Counted from the stretch's first letter, positions 35,266 to 43,733 are shown. The stretch: DNA of 64,000 nt from Nocardia niwae NBRC 108934 = DSM 45340 (GCF_001613465.1 NZ_BDCK01000026.1:62001-126000), one strand, 5' to 3'. Program-made: numbers and translations. The notes: generated from the letters alone by a model not told the origin.

Positions 35266-35314
35266 ACACTCCAATGGGAAGTAGGCACTAATTTGTGCGC
35301 TACACTCCGATGGG
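35266..35314. promoter_or_regulatory. 13 bp direct repeats in the nitroreductase-HxlR intergenic region
   Basis: ACACTCCAATGGG (35266-35278) and ACACTCCGATGGG (35302-35314) differ at one base and are 36 bases apart start to start. TACACT at 35301-35306 also fits a -10 box 7 bases before the GTG of the HxlR gene. They are candidate binding sites for that regulator. Confidence 0.55.
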
Positions 35315-35691
35315 TGTCCACCTACGTCGAAAGTTCCGGCCTGCCCGCCGACGTGTACTCCGCGAAGTGCCCGACACGGGAGATTCTCGACCACATCGCT
35401 GGCAAGTGGACGGTGCTCATCATCGACGCGCTCGCCGACGGCACCCTGCGCTACACCGATCTGCGCCACCGCATCGACGGCATCTCCCAGAAGATGCTGA
35501 CGCAGACGTTGCGGCAACTCGAGAACGATGGATTCGTCAGCCGCACAGTGCATCCCACTATCCCGCCACGGGTGGACTACACCCTCACCGAACTCGGCCA
35601 CAGCCTGCGCACGCCGATCGCCGCACTGCGGGAGTGGATCGAAACCAATATCAACCGAATCGAAGCCGCGCGGCGAGGCACGGCGCTCTGA
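35314..35691 (+). CDS. HxlR-family transcriptional regulator
   Basis: 125 residues, typical HxlR size. CPTREILDHIAGKWTVLIIDALADGTLRYTDLRHRIDGISQKMLTQTLRQLENDGFVSR is the winged helix, with a Cys near the N-terminus as in redox- or electrophile-sensing members. DYTLTELGHSL closes the wing. It probably represses or activates the divergent nitroreductase gene. The GTG start at 35314 follows TACACT by 7 bases: likely leaderless. Confidence 0.92.
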   Translation: MSTYVESSGLPADVYSAKCPTREILDHIAGKWTVLIIDALADGTLRYTDLRHRIDGISQKMLTQTLRQLENDGFVSRTVHPTIPPRVDYTLTELGHSLRTPIAALREWIETNINRIEAARRGTAL

Positions 35692-35734
35692 TCGTCACCA
35701 GACACTGTTCAGCACTGACAGGCGGCCGAACCGT

Positions 35735-36892
35735 TCAGTGTTCGGGCCGCACCACGGCCCGGGCGAGCCGCATGGTCTCGGTCAGCAGTTTCGATACCGC
35801 CGCCGCCTCGGTGAGGAATCCGTCGTGCCCGTCGCGTGAATGCACCACGTCCAGTCCGTCGCAGCCGGGCAGCAGATCGGCGAGTTCCTGTTGGGTCCGC
35901 AGCGGGTACAGCCGGTCGGAGTCGACGCCGCCGACCACGCACGGCACCGGCGTCGCCGCGAGCGCCGCCTCGATGCCGCCCCGGCCGCGCCCGACGTCGT
36001 GGCGGTTCATCGCCTCGGTCAGCAGCACGTAGGTGGCGGGATCGAAGCGCTTACAGAGCTTTTCGGCCTGATGGTCCAGGTAGCTCTGCACGGCGTAGCG
36101 GCCGCCGTTCCATGGGTCCTCGTCGTCCTGGGGCTTGTTCTCGAACCGGTGATCCAGCTCGAATTCGGTGCGGTAGGTCAGGTGCGCGATCCGGCGGGCC
36201 AGGGCCATGCCCGTGGTCGGGGCGCGGCCGGTGCCGTGATAGTCGCCGCCCTGCCAGTCCGGATCGGCCTTGATCGCCGCGATCTGAGTGGTCTGGGTGC
36301 CGATCTGGTCGGCGGTGGCGCGGGCGCCGACCGCCAGCACGAGCGCCGCGGCGACGCGTTCCGGCTCGCCCACCATCCACTCGAGCACCCGCATGCCGCC
36401 CATCGACCCGCCGACGACGGCGGCCAGCCGCTCGATGCCGAGCAGGTCGAGCAGAACGGCCTCGGCGGTCACCTGATCGCGGATGGAGATCTCCGGAAAC
36501 CTTGCGCCCCAAGGTTTTCCGTCCGGGGCGGGACTGGAGGGCCCGGTGCTGCCCATGCAGCCGCCGAGCACGTTCGTCGCGATCACGCACCATTCGTCGG
36601 TGTCCAGCGGCGCGCCGGGCCCGACCATGCCGTCCCACCAGCCGGGCATCGGGTGCACGTCATCGGGCTTGCCGACGACGTGCGAGTCGCCGGTCAGCGC
36701 GTGTTCGACCAGCACGACGTTGTCCAGTCCGGGCGAGAGCTCACCCCAGCGCTGTACCGCCAAGTGGACGTCCGGGATCACCGCGCCGTTCTCCAGCCGC
36801 ACATCGCCGATGGCGATGGTGCCGAGCCGCCCATCCGGGGGCGGCAGGGCGGCGCCGGAGGTCCGGGTGCTCTCTTCGGTACCCACGGTCAC
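35735..36892 (-). CDS. metX: Homoserine O-acetyltransferase
   Basis: 385 residues. Acetylates homoserine with acetyl-CoA at the start of methionine synthesis. Alpha/beta-hydrolase fold: VLVEHALTGDSHV, GGCMGSTGPSS, nucleophile elbow VVGGSMGGMRVLEW, Asp in the GGVDSDRLYP region and catalytic His in SRDGHDGFLTE. The GTG start at 36892 overlaps the stop of the short metY-like frame upstream in a GTGA; starts further up are open but have no similarity. The transcript is expected to begin above the SAM-IV riboswitch, so SAM should repress it. Confidence 0.95.
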   Translation of the reverse strand: MTVGTEESTRTSGAALPPPDGRLGTIAIGDVRLENGAVIPDVHLAVQRWGELSPGLDNVVLVEHALTGDSHVVGKPDDVHPMPGWWDGMVGPGAPLDTDEWCVIATNVLGGCMGSTGPSSPAPDGKPWGARFPEISIRDQVTAEAVLLDLLGIERLAAVVGGSMGGMRVLEWMVGEPERVAAALVLAVGARATADQIGTQTTQIAAIKADPDWQGGDYHGTGRAPTTGMALARRIAHLTYRTEFELDHRFENKPQDDEDPWNGGRYAVQSYLDHQAEKLCKRFDPATYVLLTEAMNRHDVGRGRGGIEAALAATPVPCVVGGVDSDRLYPLRTQQELADLLPGCDGLDVVHSRDGHDGFLTEAAAVSKLLTETMRLARAVVRPEH

Positions 36893-36996
36893 GTCGCTGC
36901 CGTCGCGAAACCGGCGCGCGCATCCGGAATGCCCACAGTGCGGAAAGACCACTGCGCGGGGTCCTGCTCGGCCCCGGGCGCGGTGAATTCACTCAT
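36889..36996 (-). pseudogene. Internally deleted metY remnant (35 codons)
   Basis: A 35-residue frame with a good ribosome site (GGGAG, 6 bases before the ATG at 36996). The first part, EQDPAQWSFRT, matches the N-terminus of actinobacterial O-acetylhomoserine sulfhydrylase MetY; the last part, VGIPDARAGFATAAT, resembles its C-terminal end. The ~400 residues between are missing. The stop overlaps the metX GTG, which is how an intact metY is often joined to metX. I read it as a metY whose middle was lost in frame, leaving translation coupling intact. A leader peptide is the alternative. Confidence 0.55.
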
Positions 36997-37035
36997 GGTT
37001 TGCTCCCAAGAAGGTGTTCGCCGGTACAGCAGGGG

Positions 37036-37068
37036 TTAGCGGTGTGTGGGTGACGAACAACAACACAT
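37036..37068 (-). CDS. Poly-cysteine leader peptide MCCCSSPTHR
   Basis: Eleven codons from ATG at 37068 to TAA at 37036, with AGGAGG (37077-37082) 8 bases upstream. It encodes MCCCSSPTHR; the three Cys codons are all TGT, a codon that high-G+C genomes usually avoid in favour of TGC. Poly-cysteine short frames are known in mycobacteria as cysteine-responsive attenuators ahead of sulfur genes. This one lies between the SAM-IV aptamer and metX, so ribosome stalling on scarce Cys-tRNA could raise metX expression. The mechanism here is inference. Confidence 0.65.
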   Translation of the reverse strand: MCCCSSPTHR

Positions 37069-37089
37069 GTCGGCGACCTCCTGTTACGC

Positions 37090-37197
37090 GCTTGCTCCCG
37101 GCTCTCGGGAGCCAGGTCATCACCCGGAGCACCCCACCGCGGCTGGAGGGTTGCCGACCAGCGAGCCGGGGCTTGGCGCTGGTACTCATGACCTGCC
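37090..37197 (-). promoter_or_regulatory. SAM-IV riboswitch upstream of metX
   Basis: Read on the minus strand the segment contains GGTCATGAGT, CCAGCG..CGCTGG, GGCAACCCTCC, CGCGGTGGGGTGC and GGGTGATGACC in the order and spacing of the actinobacterial SAM-IV class. P1 pairs GGTCAT (37188-37193) with ATGACC (37115-37120). A further hairpin, GCTCCCG with CGGGAGC (37094-37112), follows the core. SAM binding is expected to switch off metX expression. Confidence 0.88.
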
Positions 37198-37245
37198 CGG
37201 CATCATAACCGGCGGTCGGTCAGCGCCCGAAATCCTCCATCGAAC

Positions 37246-37959
37246 TCACTGGTCCGCGGCGTTCGGCACCCCGCAGCAGGCGCGGACGAACTCGTCGTAG
37301 GTCTCGGTGAACGCGGCGCGTCCCGCCCTGGCCGCGGTCGCCAAGTCGTCGTCGAGGAATATTTCGCCGGAGCACTCCATGCCGATGTGGCCGATCAGTT
37401 GCCACGTACCGACGATGAGCCGCACCGGGCGCGCGTCCGGTGTGGTGCCGAGGCGCTCGGCGACCACCGCCGCGATCGCGGTGTTCTTCGCGTCGGCGCT
37501 TTCCATGCTGCGCGCGCTGACCGAAGGACTGCTGCGCAGGATCCGCTGAATCTTCTGGTACTGCCGGAACGACAGTGGATCCGCCTCACCCGCCTCGGTG
37601 GCTCGATCGACCACGTGCAGGAAGGCCGCGCGCAGCGCGCCGAGCTCGTCGCCCGTGCGGGGCAGTTCGCGCAGCGTTTCGGCGATGGTGCGGCCGAAAT
37701 CCTGGACCGGGGCCAGGATGATGTCCTCTTTGCTGTCGAAATAGCGGTTGATCGTGCGCGGCGAGACGTCCGCCGCGTTGGCGATCTGCTCGATCGTGGT
37801 CGCGTCGAAGCCCTGTGTGTCGCACAGGTCGAGGGCTGCGGCGATGATCCGCAGCCTGGTCTGTTCCTTCTTGCGTTCGCGCAGGCCTTGGGTCGCCGGG
37901 CCGCCGTCGGCGCGGCCGGCCGCTGCGCTCGCGCCCATCGGCGCCGATGACTCGAGCAT
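37246..37959 (-). CDS. TetR-family regulator
   Basis: 237 residues. Helix-turn-helix near the N-terminus: RLRIIAAALDLCDTQGFDATTIEQIANAADVSPRTINRYFDSKEDII. The rest is a ligand-binding helical domain with no recognised specificity. Start ATG at 37959. It is divergent from an MFS exporter with a 21 bp palindrome between them, so it most likely represses that pump and itself. Confidence 0.9.
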   Translation of the reverse strand: MLESSAPMGASAAAGRADGGPATQGLRERKKEQTRLRIIAAALDLCDTQGFDATTIEQIANAADVSPRTINRYFDSKEDIILAPVQDFGRTIAETLRELPRTGDELGALRAAFLHVVDRATEAGEADPLSFRQYQKIQRILRSSPSVSARSMESADAKNTAIAAVVAERLGTTPDARPVRLIVGTWQLIGHIGMECSGEIFLDDDLATAARAGRAAFTETYDEFVRACCGVPNAADQ

Positions 37960-38005
37960 GTGCCCATGCTAACGCAACCTGCTGTTTTCCTGTCCTTAAC
38001 GGTCA

Positions 38006-38026
38006 AATGTCGTAGTACGACATTTT
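38006..38026. promoter_or_regulatory. 21 bp palindromic operator between tetR and MFS
   Basis: AAATGTCGTA (38006-38015), a central G and TACGACATTT (38017-38026): a perfect 10 bp inverted repeat. A partial copy, AAATGTCG, follows at about 38040. TTGACG at 38032-38037 is a likely -35 of the MFS gene, so a bound TetR would block it. Confidence 0.85.
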
Positions 38027-38090
38027 TCACTTGACGACAAATGTCGCTCAATGACAGGATGGCTCGGACGACGAAGACGAGGAGATGACC

Positions 38091-39584
38091 GTGACGGAAA
38101 CGGAAACGGCGGTGCACGCGCCGCGGAAAGCGGGCAGTTCGGCGCGCTGGCTCGCGCTGGCAGTGATCGCATTGGCCCAGCTCATGGTGGTGCTGGACGC
38201 CACCATCGTGACCATCTCGCTGCCGTTCGCGCAGCGGGATCTCGACATCAGCGACGGCAACCGGCAATGGATGCTCACCGCCTACACGCTGATCTTCGGC
38301 GGCTTGCTGCTACTGGGCGGCAGGTTGGCCGACTACCTCGGCCGCCGCCGGATCTTCATCGTCGGCCTGATCGGTTTCGCGGGCGCCTCGGCGCTGGCCG
38401 GTCTCGCGCAGACCGGCGCGGAACTGTTCGCCGGGCGCGCGCTGCAAGGCGCGTTCGCCGCGCTGCTGGCCCCGGCCGCGCTCTCGCTGCTGTCGGTGAC
38501 CTTCACCGAGCCCGGCGAGCGGGCCACCGCGTTCGGCGTGTTCGCGGGCATCTCCGCGGGTGGCGCGGCGCTCGGCCTGATCGCGGGCGGCGCGCTCACC
38601 GAGTACGCGTCGTGGCGCTGGTGCCTGCTGGTCAACACGCCGATCGCGCTGATCGCCCTGTTCGGGGCGCTGGCCTGGGTGGCCAAGGACGTGCCCGCGC
38701 CGCGCAGCGGGGGATACGACGTCCCCGGTGCCGTCACCGTGACGCTCGGCCTGATCGCCATCGTGTACGGCTTCAGCCGCGCCGCCGACGACGGCTGGCT
38801 GGCAGGCAGCACCCTGGCGCTGCTCGTCGCCGGGCTGGTCCTGCTCGTCGCCTTCGTCGCGATCGAACGGCGCTCGTCGAACCCGCTGCTGCCGCTGCAC
38901 ATCCCCGGTGAGATCAACCGGGGCGGCGCGTTCCTCGCCGCGCTGCTCATCCCGATCGCGATGTTCGCGATGTTCCTGTTCCTGAGCTACTACTTCCAGA
39001 TCACGCTGGGCTACTCCGCGTTGAAGGCGGGCTTCGCGTTCCTTCCGTTCCCGGCGGGTATCGCGATCTCGGCGGGCGTCACCAGTGCCCTGCTGCCGAA
39101 GCTCGGCCCGCGTCCGCTGATGCTGGCCGGCGCCGTGCTGGGGGTCATCGGCCTGCTGCTGCTGGCCCAGCTCGGCTACGGCGACAGCTTCCTGGCCGGA
39201 GTGCTGCCCGCTCAGGTGCTCATCGCCCTCGGTATGGGTCCGCTGTTCGTCGGGATGCAGACGGTCGCGCTGCATCAGGTGGAGGAAGAGGACTCCGGCG
39301 TCGCCTCCGCGCTGTTGAACGCGGCGCAGCAGGTCGGCGGTGCGGTCGGGACGGCGCTGCTGACCACGATCTCGGTGCAGGTCGCCAAGTCCTTCGCGCA
39401 GGACAACCCGGGCATCGACAATCTGGCGGCGCGGGCGGCGATCCACAGCTACGACGTCGCCTTCTATGCGGGCGCCGGGTTCTTCCTCGCCGCCATCCCG
39501 ATCATCGCCCTGATGATCCGGGACCGGCCGGAGAATCTCATCGAGGGTTCCGAGGAAGGAACCCGTATCCCGGTCGCGGTCTGA
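38091..39584 (+). CDS. MFS drug/proton antiporter (DHA2, 14-span)
   Basis: 497 residues from the GTG at 38091, which has AGGAG 6 bases upstream; the ATG at 38085 touches that site and is less likely. Motifs: VVLDATIVTISLPFAQ in the first span, GRLADYLGRRR (motif A), and GISAGGAALGLIAGGALTEYASWRW (motif C), all typical of EmrB/QacA exporters. It is probably induced when the divergent TetR binds its ligand. The substrate is unknown. Confidence 0.9.
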   Translation: MTETETAVHAPRKAGSSARWLALAVIALAQLMVVLDATIVTISLPFAQRDLDISDGNRQWMLTAYTLIFGGLLLLGGRLADYLGRRRIFIVGLIGFAGASALAGLAQTGAELFAGRALQGAFAALLAPAALSLLSVTFTEPGERATAFGVFAGISAGGAALGLIAGGALTEYASWRWCLLVNTPIALIALFGALAWVAKDVPAPRSGGYDVPGAVTVTLGLIAIVYGFSRAADDGWLAGSTLALLVAGLVLLVAFVAIERRSSNPLLPLHIPGEINRGGAFLAALLIPIAMFAMFLFLSYYFQITLGYSALKAGFAFLPFPAGIAISAGVTSALLPKLGPRPLMLAGAVLGVIGLLLLAQLGYGDSFLAGVLPAQVLIALGMGPLFVGMQTVALHQVEEEDSGVASALLNAAQQVGGAVGTALLTTISVQVAKSFAQDNPGIDNLAARAAIHSYDVAFYAGAGFFLAAIPIIALMIRDRPENLIEGSEEGTRIPVAV

Positions 39585-39596
39585 GCCATCGCCCGA

Positions 39597-39632
39597 GAGG
39601 TCCGCGCAACGTCACGGCGTTGCGCGGACCTC
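39597..39632 (+). terminator. Terminator after the MFS gene
   Basis: Perfect 15 bp inverted repeat GAGGTCCGCGCAACG (39597-39611) with 39618-39632 and a 6 base loop, 12 bases after the MFS stop. Confidence 0.85.
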
Positions 39633-39934
39633 ATCGTGTGCCGGACGGTTGCCGGGCACGGAAGGAAGGCGGATCATGGCGGCGACAGCGGTTGCGCGGA
39701 CGCCCCGAGAGTCGTCGTTGGCCTACCAATCGGTAACAAAGGTCGCGCAGCTCACTCCGGGGGCTGCCCGTGCGGTGAGGACTCGGGCAGCAGTACGCTT
39801 GTCTTGTTTGCACCACACGTCTCGCCGACAACGCGGGACATATACGTTGTCTGTTGGAACAGCTGGGGTCCGCTCACAAGCGTGTTCGCCTGGCCGTGCA
39901 ATGAGGGCACCATCCTAGGAGGACACGAAGATCC
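39633..39934 (+). other. icd upstream region
   Basis: 302 bases between the MFS terminator and icd. It must carry the icd promoter. A frame with a ribosome-like AAGGAAGG starts at 39676 and stays open for 80 codons, but it is not compelling as a protein. No riboswitch was recognised. Confidence 0.5.
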
Positions 39935-41152
39935 ATGTCCAAGATCAAGGTTGAAGGCACCGTCGTAGAACTCGACGGCGACGAGATGACCCGGATCATC
40001 TGGCAGTTCATCAAGGACAAGCTGATCCACCCCTACCTCGATGTGAACCTGGAGTATTACGACCTGGGCATCGAGTACCGCGACAAGACAGACGACCAGG
40101 TCACCGTCGACGCCGCCGAGGCCATCAAGCGGCACGGTGTCGGTGTGAAGTGCGCCACCATCACCCCGGACGAGGCGCGGGTCAAGGAATTCGGCCTCAA
40201 GAAGATGTGGCGTTCGCCCAACGGCACCATTCGCAACATTCTGGGCGGCACCATCTTCCGTGCCCCGATCATCATCTCGAACGTTCCGCGCCTCGTTCCC
40301 GGCTGGACCAAGCCGATCATCATCGGCCGCCACGCGTTCGGCGACCAGTACCGCGCCACCGACTTCAAGGTGTTCCAGGGCGGCACCGTCACCTTGACCT
40401 TCACCCCGGACGACGGCAGCGAGCCGATCGTGCACGAGGTCGTGAAGATGCCCGAGGACGGCGGCGTCGTCATGGGCATGTACAACTTCCGCAAGTCCAT
40501 CGAAGATTTCGCGCGGGCGTCGTTCAACTACGGCCTGCAGCAGAACTACCCGGTGTACATGTCGACGAAGAACACCATCCTCAAGGCCTACGACGGCATG
40601 TTCAAGGACACCTTCCAGGACATCTTCGACGCCGAGTTCAAAAGCCAGTTCGACGCCGCGGGCCTGACCTACGAGCACCGTCTCATCGACGACATGGTCG
40701 CCTCCTCCATGAAGTGGGAGGGCGGCTACGTCTGGGCGTGCAAGAACTACGACGGCGACGTGCAGTCCGACACCGTGGCCCAGGGCTTCGGTTCGCTCGG
40801 CCTGATGACGTCGGTGCTGCTCACCCCGGACGGGCAGACCTGTGAGGCCGAGGCCGCGCACGGCACCGTCACCCGGCACTACCGTCAGCACCAGCAGGGC
40901 AAGCCCACCTCGACCAACCCGATCGCGTCCATCTTCGCCTGGACCCGCGGGCTCGAGCACCGCGGCAAGCTGGACAACACCCCCGAGGTGATCGGCTTCG
41001 CGCAGACCCTGGAGGACGTCGTCATCAAGACCGTCGAGGGCGGCCAGATGACCAAGGACCTCGCGCTGCTCGTCGGCGGTGACCAGGGCTACCTGAGTAC
41101 CGAGGAGTTCCTCGGCGCGCTGGACGCCAACCTGGCGCGCGCACTGCGCTGA
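39935..41152 (+). CDS. icd: NADP-dependent isocitrate dehydrogenase (homodimeric, eukaryote-like)
   Basis: 405 residues. TCA-cycle enzyme making 2-oxoglutarate and NADPH. VEGTVVELDGDEMTRIIW opens the type II (mitochondrial-like) IDH; RSPNGTIRNILGGTIFRAPII is the substrate loop, YNFRKSIEDFARASF and the Asp-rich IDDMVASSMKWEGGYVWACKNYDGD metal site, then EAAHGTVTRHYRQHQQGKPTSTNPIASIFAW. It corresponds to mycobacterial Icd1, next to metX in that genome too. A good AGGAGG precedes the ATG. Confidence 0.96.
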   Translation: MSKIKVEGTVVELDGDEMTRIIWQFIKDKLIHPYLDVNLEYYDLGIEYRDKTDDQVTVDAAEAIKRHGVGVKCATITPDEARVKEFGLKKMWRSPNGTIRNILGGTIFRAPIIISNVPRLVPGWTKPIIIGRHAFGDQYRATDFKVFQGGTVTLTFTPDDGSEPIVHEVVKMPEDGGVVMGMYNFRKSIEDFARASFNYGLQQNYPVYMSTKNTILKAYDGMFKDTFQDIFDAEFKSQFDAAGLTYEHRLIDDMVASSMKWEGGYVWACKNYDGDVQSDTVAQGFGSLGLMTSVLLTPDGQTCEAEAAHGTVTRHYRQHQQGKPTSTNPIASIFAWTRGLEHRGKLDNTPEVIGFAQTLEDVVIKTVEGGQMTKDLALLVGGDQGYLSTEEFLGALDANLARALR

Positions 41153-41184
41153 CCACGGGGCCGAGCCGTGTCGCTCGGCCGACT

Positions 41185-41263
41185 CCGGCGCTGGGCACTC
41201 CGCTCGCCCAGCGCCGGGCCGAAGATCGGGCACCCGCCCCACCGCTCGGTGGAACGGGTGCCC
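41185..41263 (+). terminator. Two tandem hairpins after icd
   Basis: First: CCGGCGCTGGGC (41185-41196) with 41206-41217, perfect 12 bp. Second: GGGCACCCG (41228-41236) with CGGGTGCCC (41255-41263), with a further CCACCG/CGGTGG pairing inside. The pair forms a strong end to the icd transcript. Confidence 0.8.
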
Positions 41264-41422
41264 GGACTGTTTCGTAGGGGCGTCGGCGGGTGACCGGCTC
41301 GCCGAGTATTCGTCCGTATCGCGCCGATCCAGGCTCGACCCGTGGCGTTCATGGTCCGCGCGGTGGGCGAACTCACGTTCGCCCGGGAAGCGAATGCGGG
41401 CCGGGGCCGGTTACATGAACAC

Positions 41423-42643
41423 GTGACCAGCCCCGTGATCGCCAGTACCGCCGCTCCGCCCGGACGCACCGATTGGCACGTACCGGCCATGCTGGCGCTG
41501 GCCCTCGGCGGATTCGGAATCGGAACGACCGAATTCGTCACCATGGGTTTGCTGCCCGATATCGCGTCCGCCGTGCACGTCTCCGAGCCGACGGCGGGGC
41601 ACGCGGTGTCGGCTTACGCGCTCGGTGTGGTGATCGGCGCGCCCCTGATCGCGGCGCTGTGCGCGCGGGTGCCGCGCAAGCGGCTGCTTGTCGCGCTCAT
41701 GGTGGCGTTCACGGTGGGAAACGCGGCGACCGTGCTGGCGCCCACGTTCGGGACGCTGGTCCTGGCGCGATTCGTCTCCGGATTGCCGCATGGTGCCTAC
41801 TTCGGTGTCGCCTCGCTGGCCGCCGCCACTCTCGCCCCGGTCGGACAGCGGGCCAAGGCGGTTGCTGGAGTTATGCTGGGGTTGAGCGCCGCCAATGTCG
41901 TCGGCGTTCCCGCAGCTACCTGGCTCGGCCAGCATCTCGGCTGGCGCGACGCGTTCGTGGTGGTCGCGCTGATCGGGGCGAGCACCGTGGCCGCGCTGCT
42001 GCGCTTCGTTCCGGAACTCACCGGCGTCACGGTGACCAATCCGATGACCGAACTCGGCGCGCTGCGCCGTCCGCAGGTGCTGTTGACGCTGCTGGTGGGC
42101 GCCGTCGGATTCGGCGGCATGTTCGCGGTCTACACCTACATCGCGACCACGCTCACCGATGTCGCCGGTCTGCGCGCCGGGGCGGTCCCGGTGGTGTTGG
42201 CGCTGTTCGGCGTGGGCATGGTGATCGGGAACATCGCGGGCGGCGTGCTCGCCGATCGCGGCGTGGACCGTGCCATCTCGGTGTCGATGGTCGCGATGAC
42301 CGTCATCCTCGGCGGCTTCGTCGCCGCCGCGCACAACCCGTACACCGCCGCCTTCGGCGCGCTGCTGGTCGGCGCGTCCGGCGCCGCGCTGGCGCCCGGA
42401 CTGCAAACCCGCTTGATGGACGTGGCGGCCGACGCCCAGACCCTCGCCGCCGCCCTCAACCACGCCGCTCTGAACATCGCCAACGCCGCGGGCGCCTGGC
42501 TCGGCGGTCTGGTCATCGCCGCGGGCCTGGGTTACACGGCCCCCGCCGTGGTCGGCGCAACCTTGGCCGCGATCGGCGTCTTGTTGTTCGCGGCGACCGT
42601 CTGGACCGCGCGCGAATCGAGCCCGGCCGAGCGCACGGAGTGA
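41423..42643 (+). CDS. MFS transporter (DHA1, 12-span)
   Basis: About 406 residues. LALGGFGIGTTEFVTMGLLPDIA in span 1 and RVPRKRLLVALMVAF (motif A) place it in the AraJ/YdhP-like exporters, with VSGLPHGAYFGVASLAAATL also typical. Exports a small hydrophobic compound or sugar; the substrate is unknown. The start is uncertain: GTG at 41423 (TSPVIAST...) fits the family length, while a GTG at 41342 is also in frame; neither has a good ribosome site. Confidence 0.88.
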   Translation: MTSPVIASTAAPPGRTDWHVPAMLALALGGFGIGTTEFVTMGLLPDIASAVHVSEPTAGHAVSAYALGVVIGAPLIAALCARVPRKRLLVALMVAFTVGNAATVLAPTFGTLVLARFVSGLPHGAYFGVASLAAATLAPVGQRAKAVAGVMLGLSAANVVGVPAATWLGQHLGWRDAFVVVALIGASTVAALLRFVPELTGVTVTNPMTELGALRRPQVLLTLLVGAVGFGGMFAVYTYIATTLTDVAGLRAGAVPVVLALFGVGMVIGNIAGGVLADRGVDRAISVSMVAMTVILGGFVAAAHNPYTAAFGALLVGASGAALAPGLQTRLMDVAADAQTLAAALNHAALNIANAAGAWLGGLVIAAGLGYTAPAVVGATLAAIGVLLFAATVWTARESSPAERTE

Positions 42644-42687
42644 GCGACGGGGTAGCGCCTCGGCTGCCTGCGGCCCTCAGCGCGTGA

Positions 42688-43371
42688 CTATCGGCCGTGC
42701 CCGTCGGAATCCGGGCTCGCCGGGCCGGGGGAGGACTGGTCGGAGCGGGCGACCAGAGCGCGGCCGGCGATCTCGTGCAGGTGTACCGAGGCGCGCCGCC
42801 ACCTGCGCCGGGCGCGCTCGTCGTCGGGATCGATGAAATTCGAGATCAGGATGCCGCGCAGCGCGTCCATGGCTGTGTAGATGAAGTCGCGCGCCTCCTT
42901 GCGGCGTACATCGTCCGGGACGAATCGGGCGACCGCCAGCAAGACGGCGTTGTTGACGAACGGCTCGACCTTCTCCATCGCCGCGGCGAGCACCGGGTCG
43001 GTCCGTCCCGCCACCCATAGTTCGACGGTCGCGATGAACAGCGGGCCTTGATGCAGGTCCCACAGGAACTCCAGTGCCGCCGTCACCGGATCGTCGCCGG
43101 TTTCGACCCGCGACATCTCGCGCATGGCGGTTTCGGCGCGCAGCTGCGCGAGATGGCTGATCGCGGCCACCACCAGATCGGTCTTCGAGCCGAAGTGATG
43201 CACCTGCGCCCCACGGGTCACCCCGGCGCGTTCGGCTACCCGCGGCGTGGTGGTGCCGGAGTATCCGTACTCGACCAGGCAGTCCACCGTCGCGTCCAGT
43301 AGGCGGGTGCGCATCTCGGTGCTGCGTTGCTCCTGCGTTCGGCGCTGCTTGCCGACTGCGCTCCTGGTCAT
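42688..43371 (-). CDS. TetR-family regulator of the acyl-CoA operon
   Basis: 227 residues from the ATG at 43371. The helix-turn-helix is RTRLLDATVDCLVEYGYSGTTTPRVAERAGVTRGAQVHHFGSKTDLV; the C-terminal ligand domain is of unknown specificity. It lies upstream and divergent from the five-enzyme operon at 43734-48764. The same ACATACA-N4-TGTATGT palindrome is found upstream of both, so it most likely controls both, released by an acyl-CoA or related ligand. Confidence 0.9.
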   Translation of the reverse strand: MTRSAVGKQRRTQEQRSTEMRTRLLDATVDCLVEYGYSGTTTPRVAERAGVTRGAQVHHFGSKTDLVVAAISHLAQLRAETAMREMSRVETGDDPVTAALEFLWDLHQGPLFIATVELWVAGRTDPVLAAAMEKVEPFVNNAVLLAVARFVPDDVRRKEARDFIYTAMDALRGILISNFIDPDDERARRRWRRASVHLHEIAGRALVARSDQSSPGPASPDSDGHGR

Positions 43372-43388
43372 CGCTCGATCGTACACTT

Positions 43389-43406
43389 ACATACACTTCT
43401 GTATGT
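43389..43406. promoter_or_regulatory. TetR operator 1 (upstream of the tetR)
   Basis: ACATACA (43389-43395), CTTC, TGTATGT (43400-43406): a perfect 7 bp inverted repeat 18 bases before the tetR start. Identical arms occur at 43664-43681. Confidence 0.85.
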
Positions 43407-43663
43407 TCTGTGCGGCCAAGGGGATCTCAGGGGGCTCGGGAATCGTTCTGGACGGCCCTGGGTGTGGGTTTCGTGAATCCAACAGGCACCGCTTCGGTCT
43501 TCGGTAACCGTCTCCCTGAAATGCCTCCCTATGCGCAGGGGCCTCGCTTCTCGGGAGCGGCGGCCGAAGAACATGCATGTCTCACTGTATGTACCAGGCA
43601 AGACGCAATCTGCTGGTCGACCTACTCGTAGACCGGGTGAACTGAGGGCCTCTTGTCCTATTT

Positions 43664-43681
43664 ACATACAACCTTGTATGT
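43664..43681 (+). promoter_or_regulatory. TetR operator 2 (upstream of the operon)
   Basis: ACATACA (43664-43670), ACCT, TGTATGT (43675-43681), 53 bases before the thiolase start; arms identical to operator 1. A lone TGTATGT half-site lies at about 43582. The remainder of 43407-43663 shows no gene. Confidence 0.85.
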
Positions 43682-43733
43682 TTGTTTTACTCGTTCGGCC
43701 GCCGCGCGGCGTACGCAAGATGTGAGGAGTTCG

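Noticed and set aside
35700..35745. Candidate terminator between the convergent HxlR and metX genes
   Set aside because: Repeated CACTG and GTTCAG words occur, but they do not form a proper inverted repeat.
39676..39918. An 80-codon frame upstream of icd with a ribosome-like site
   Set aside because: The predicted peptide looks random after ~40 residues and matches no family; probably the icd leader.
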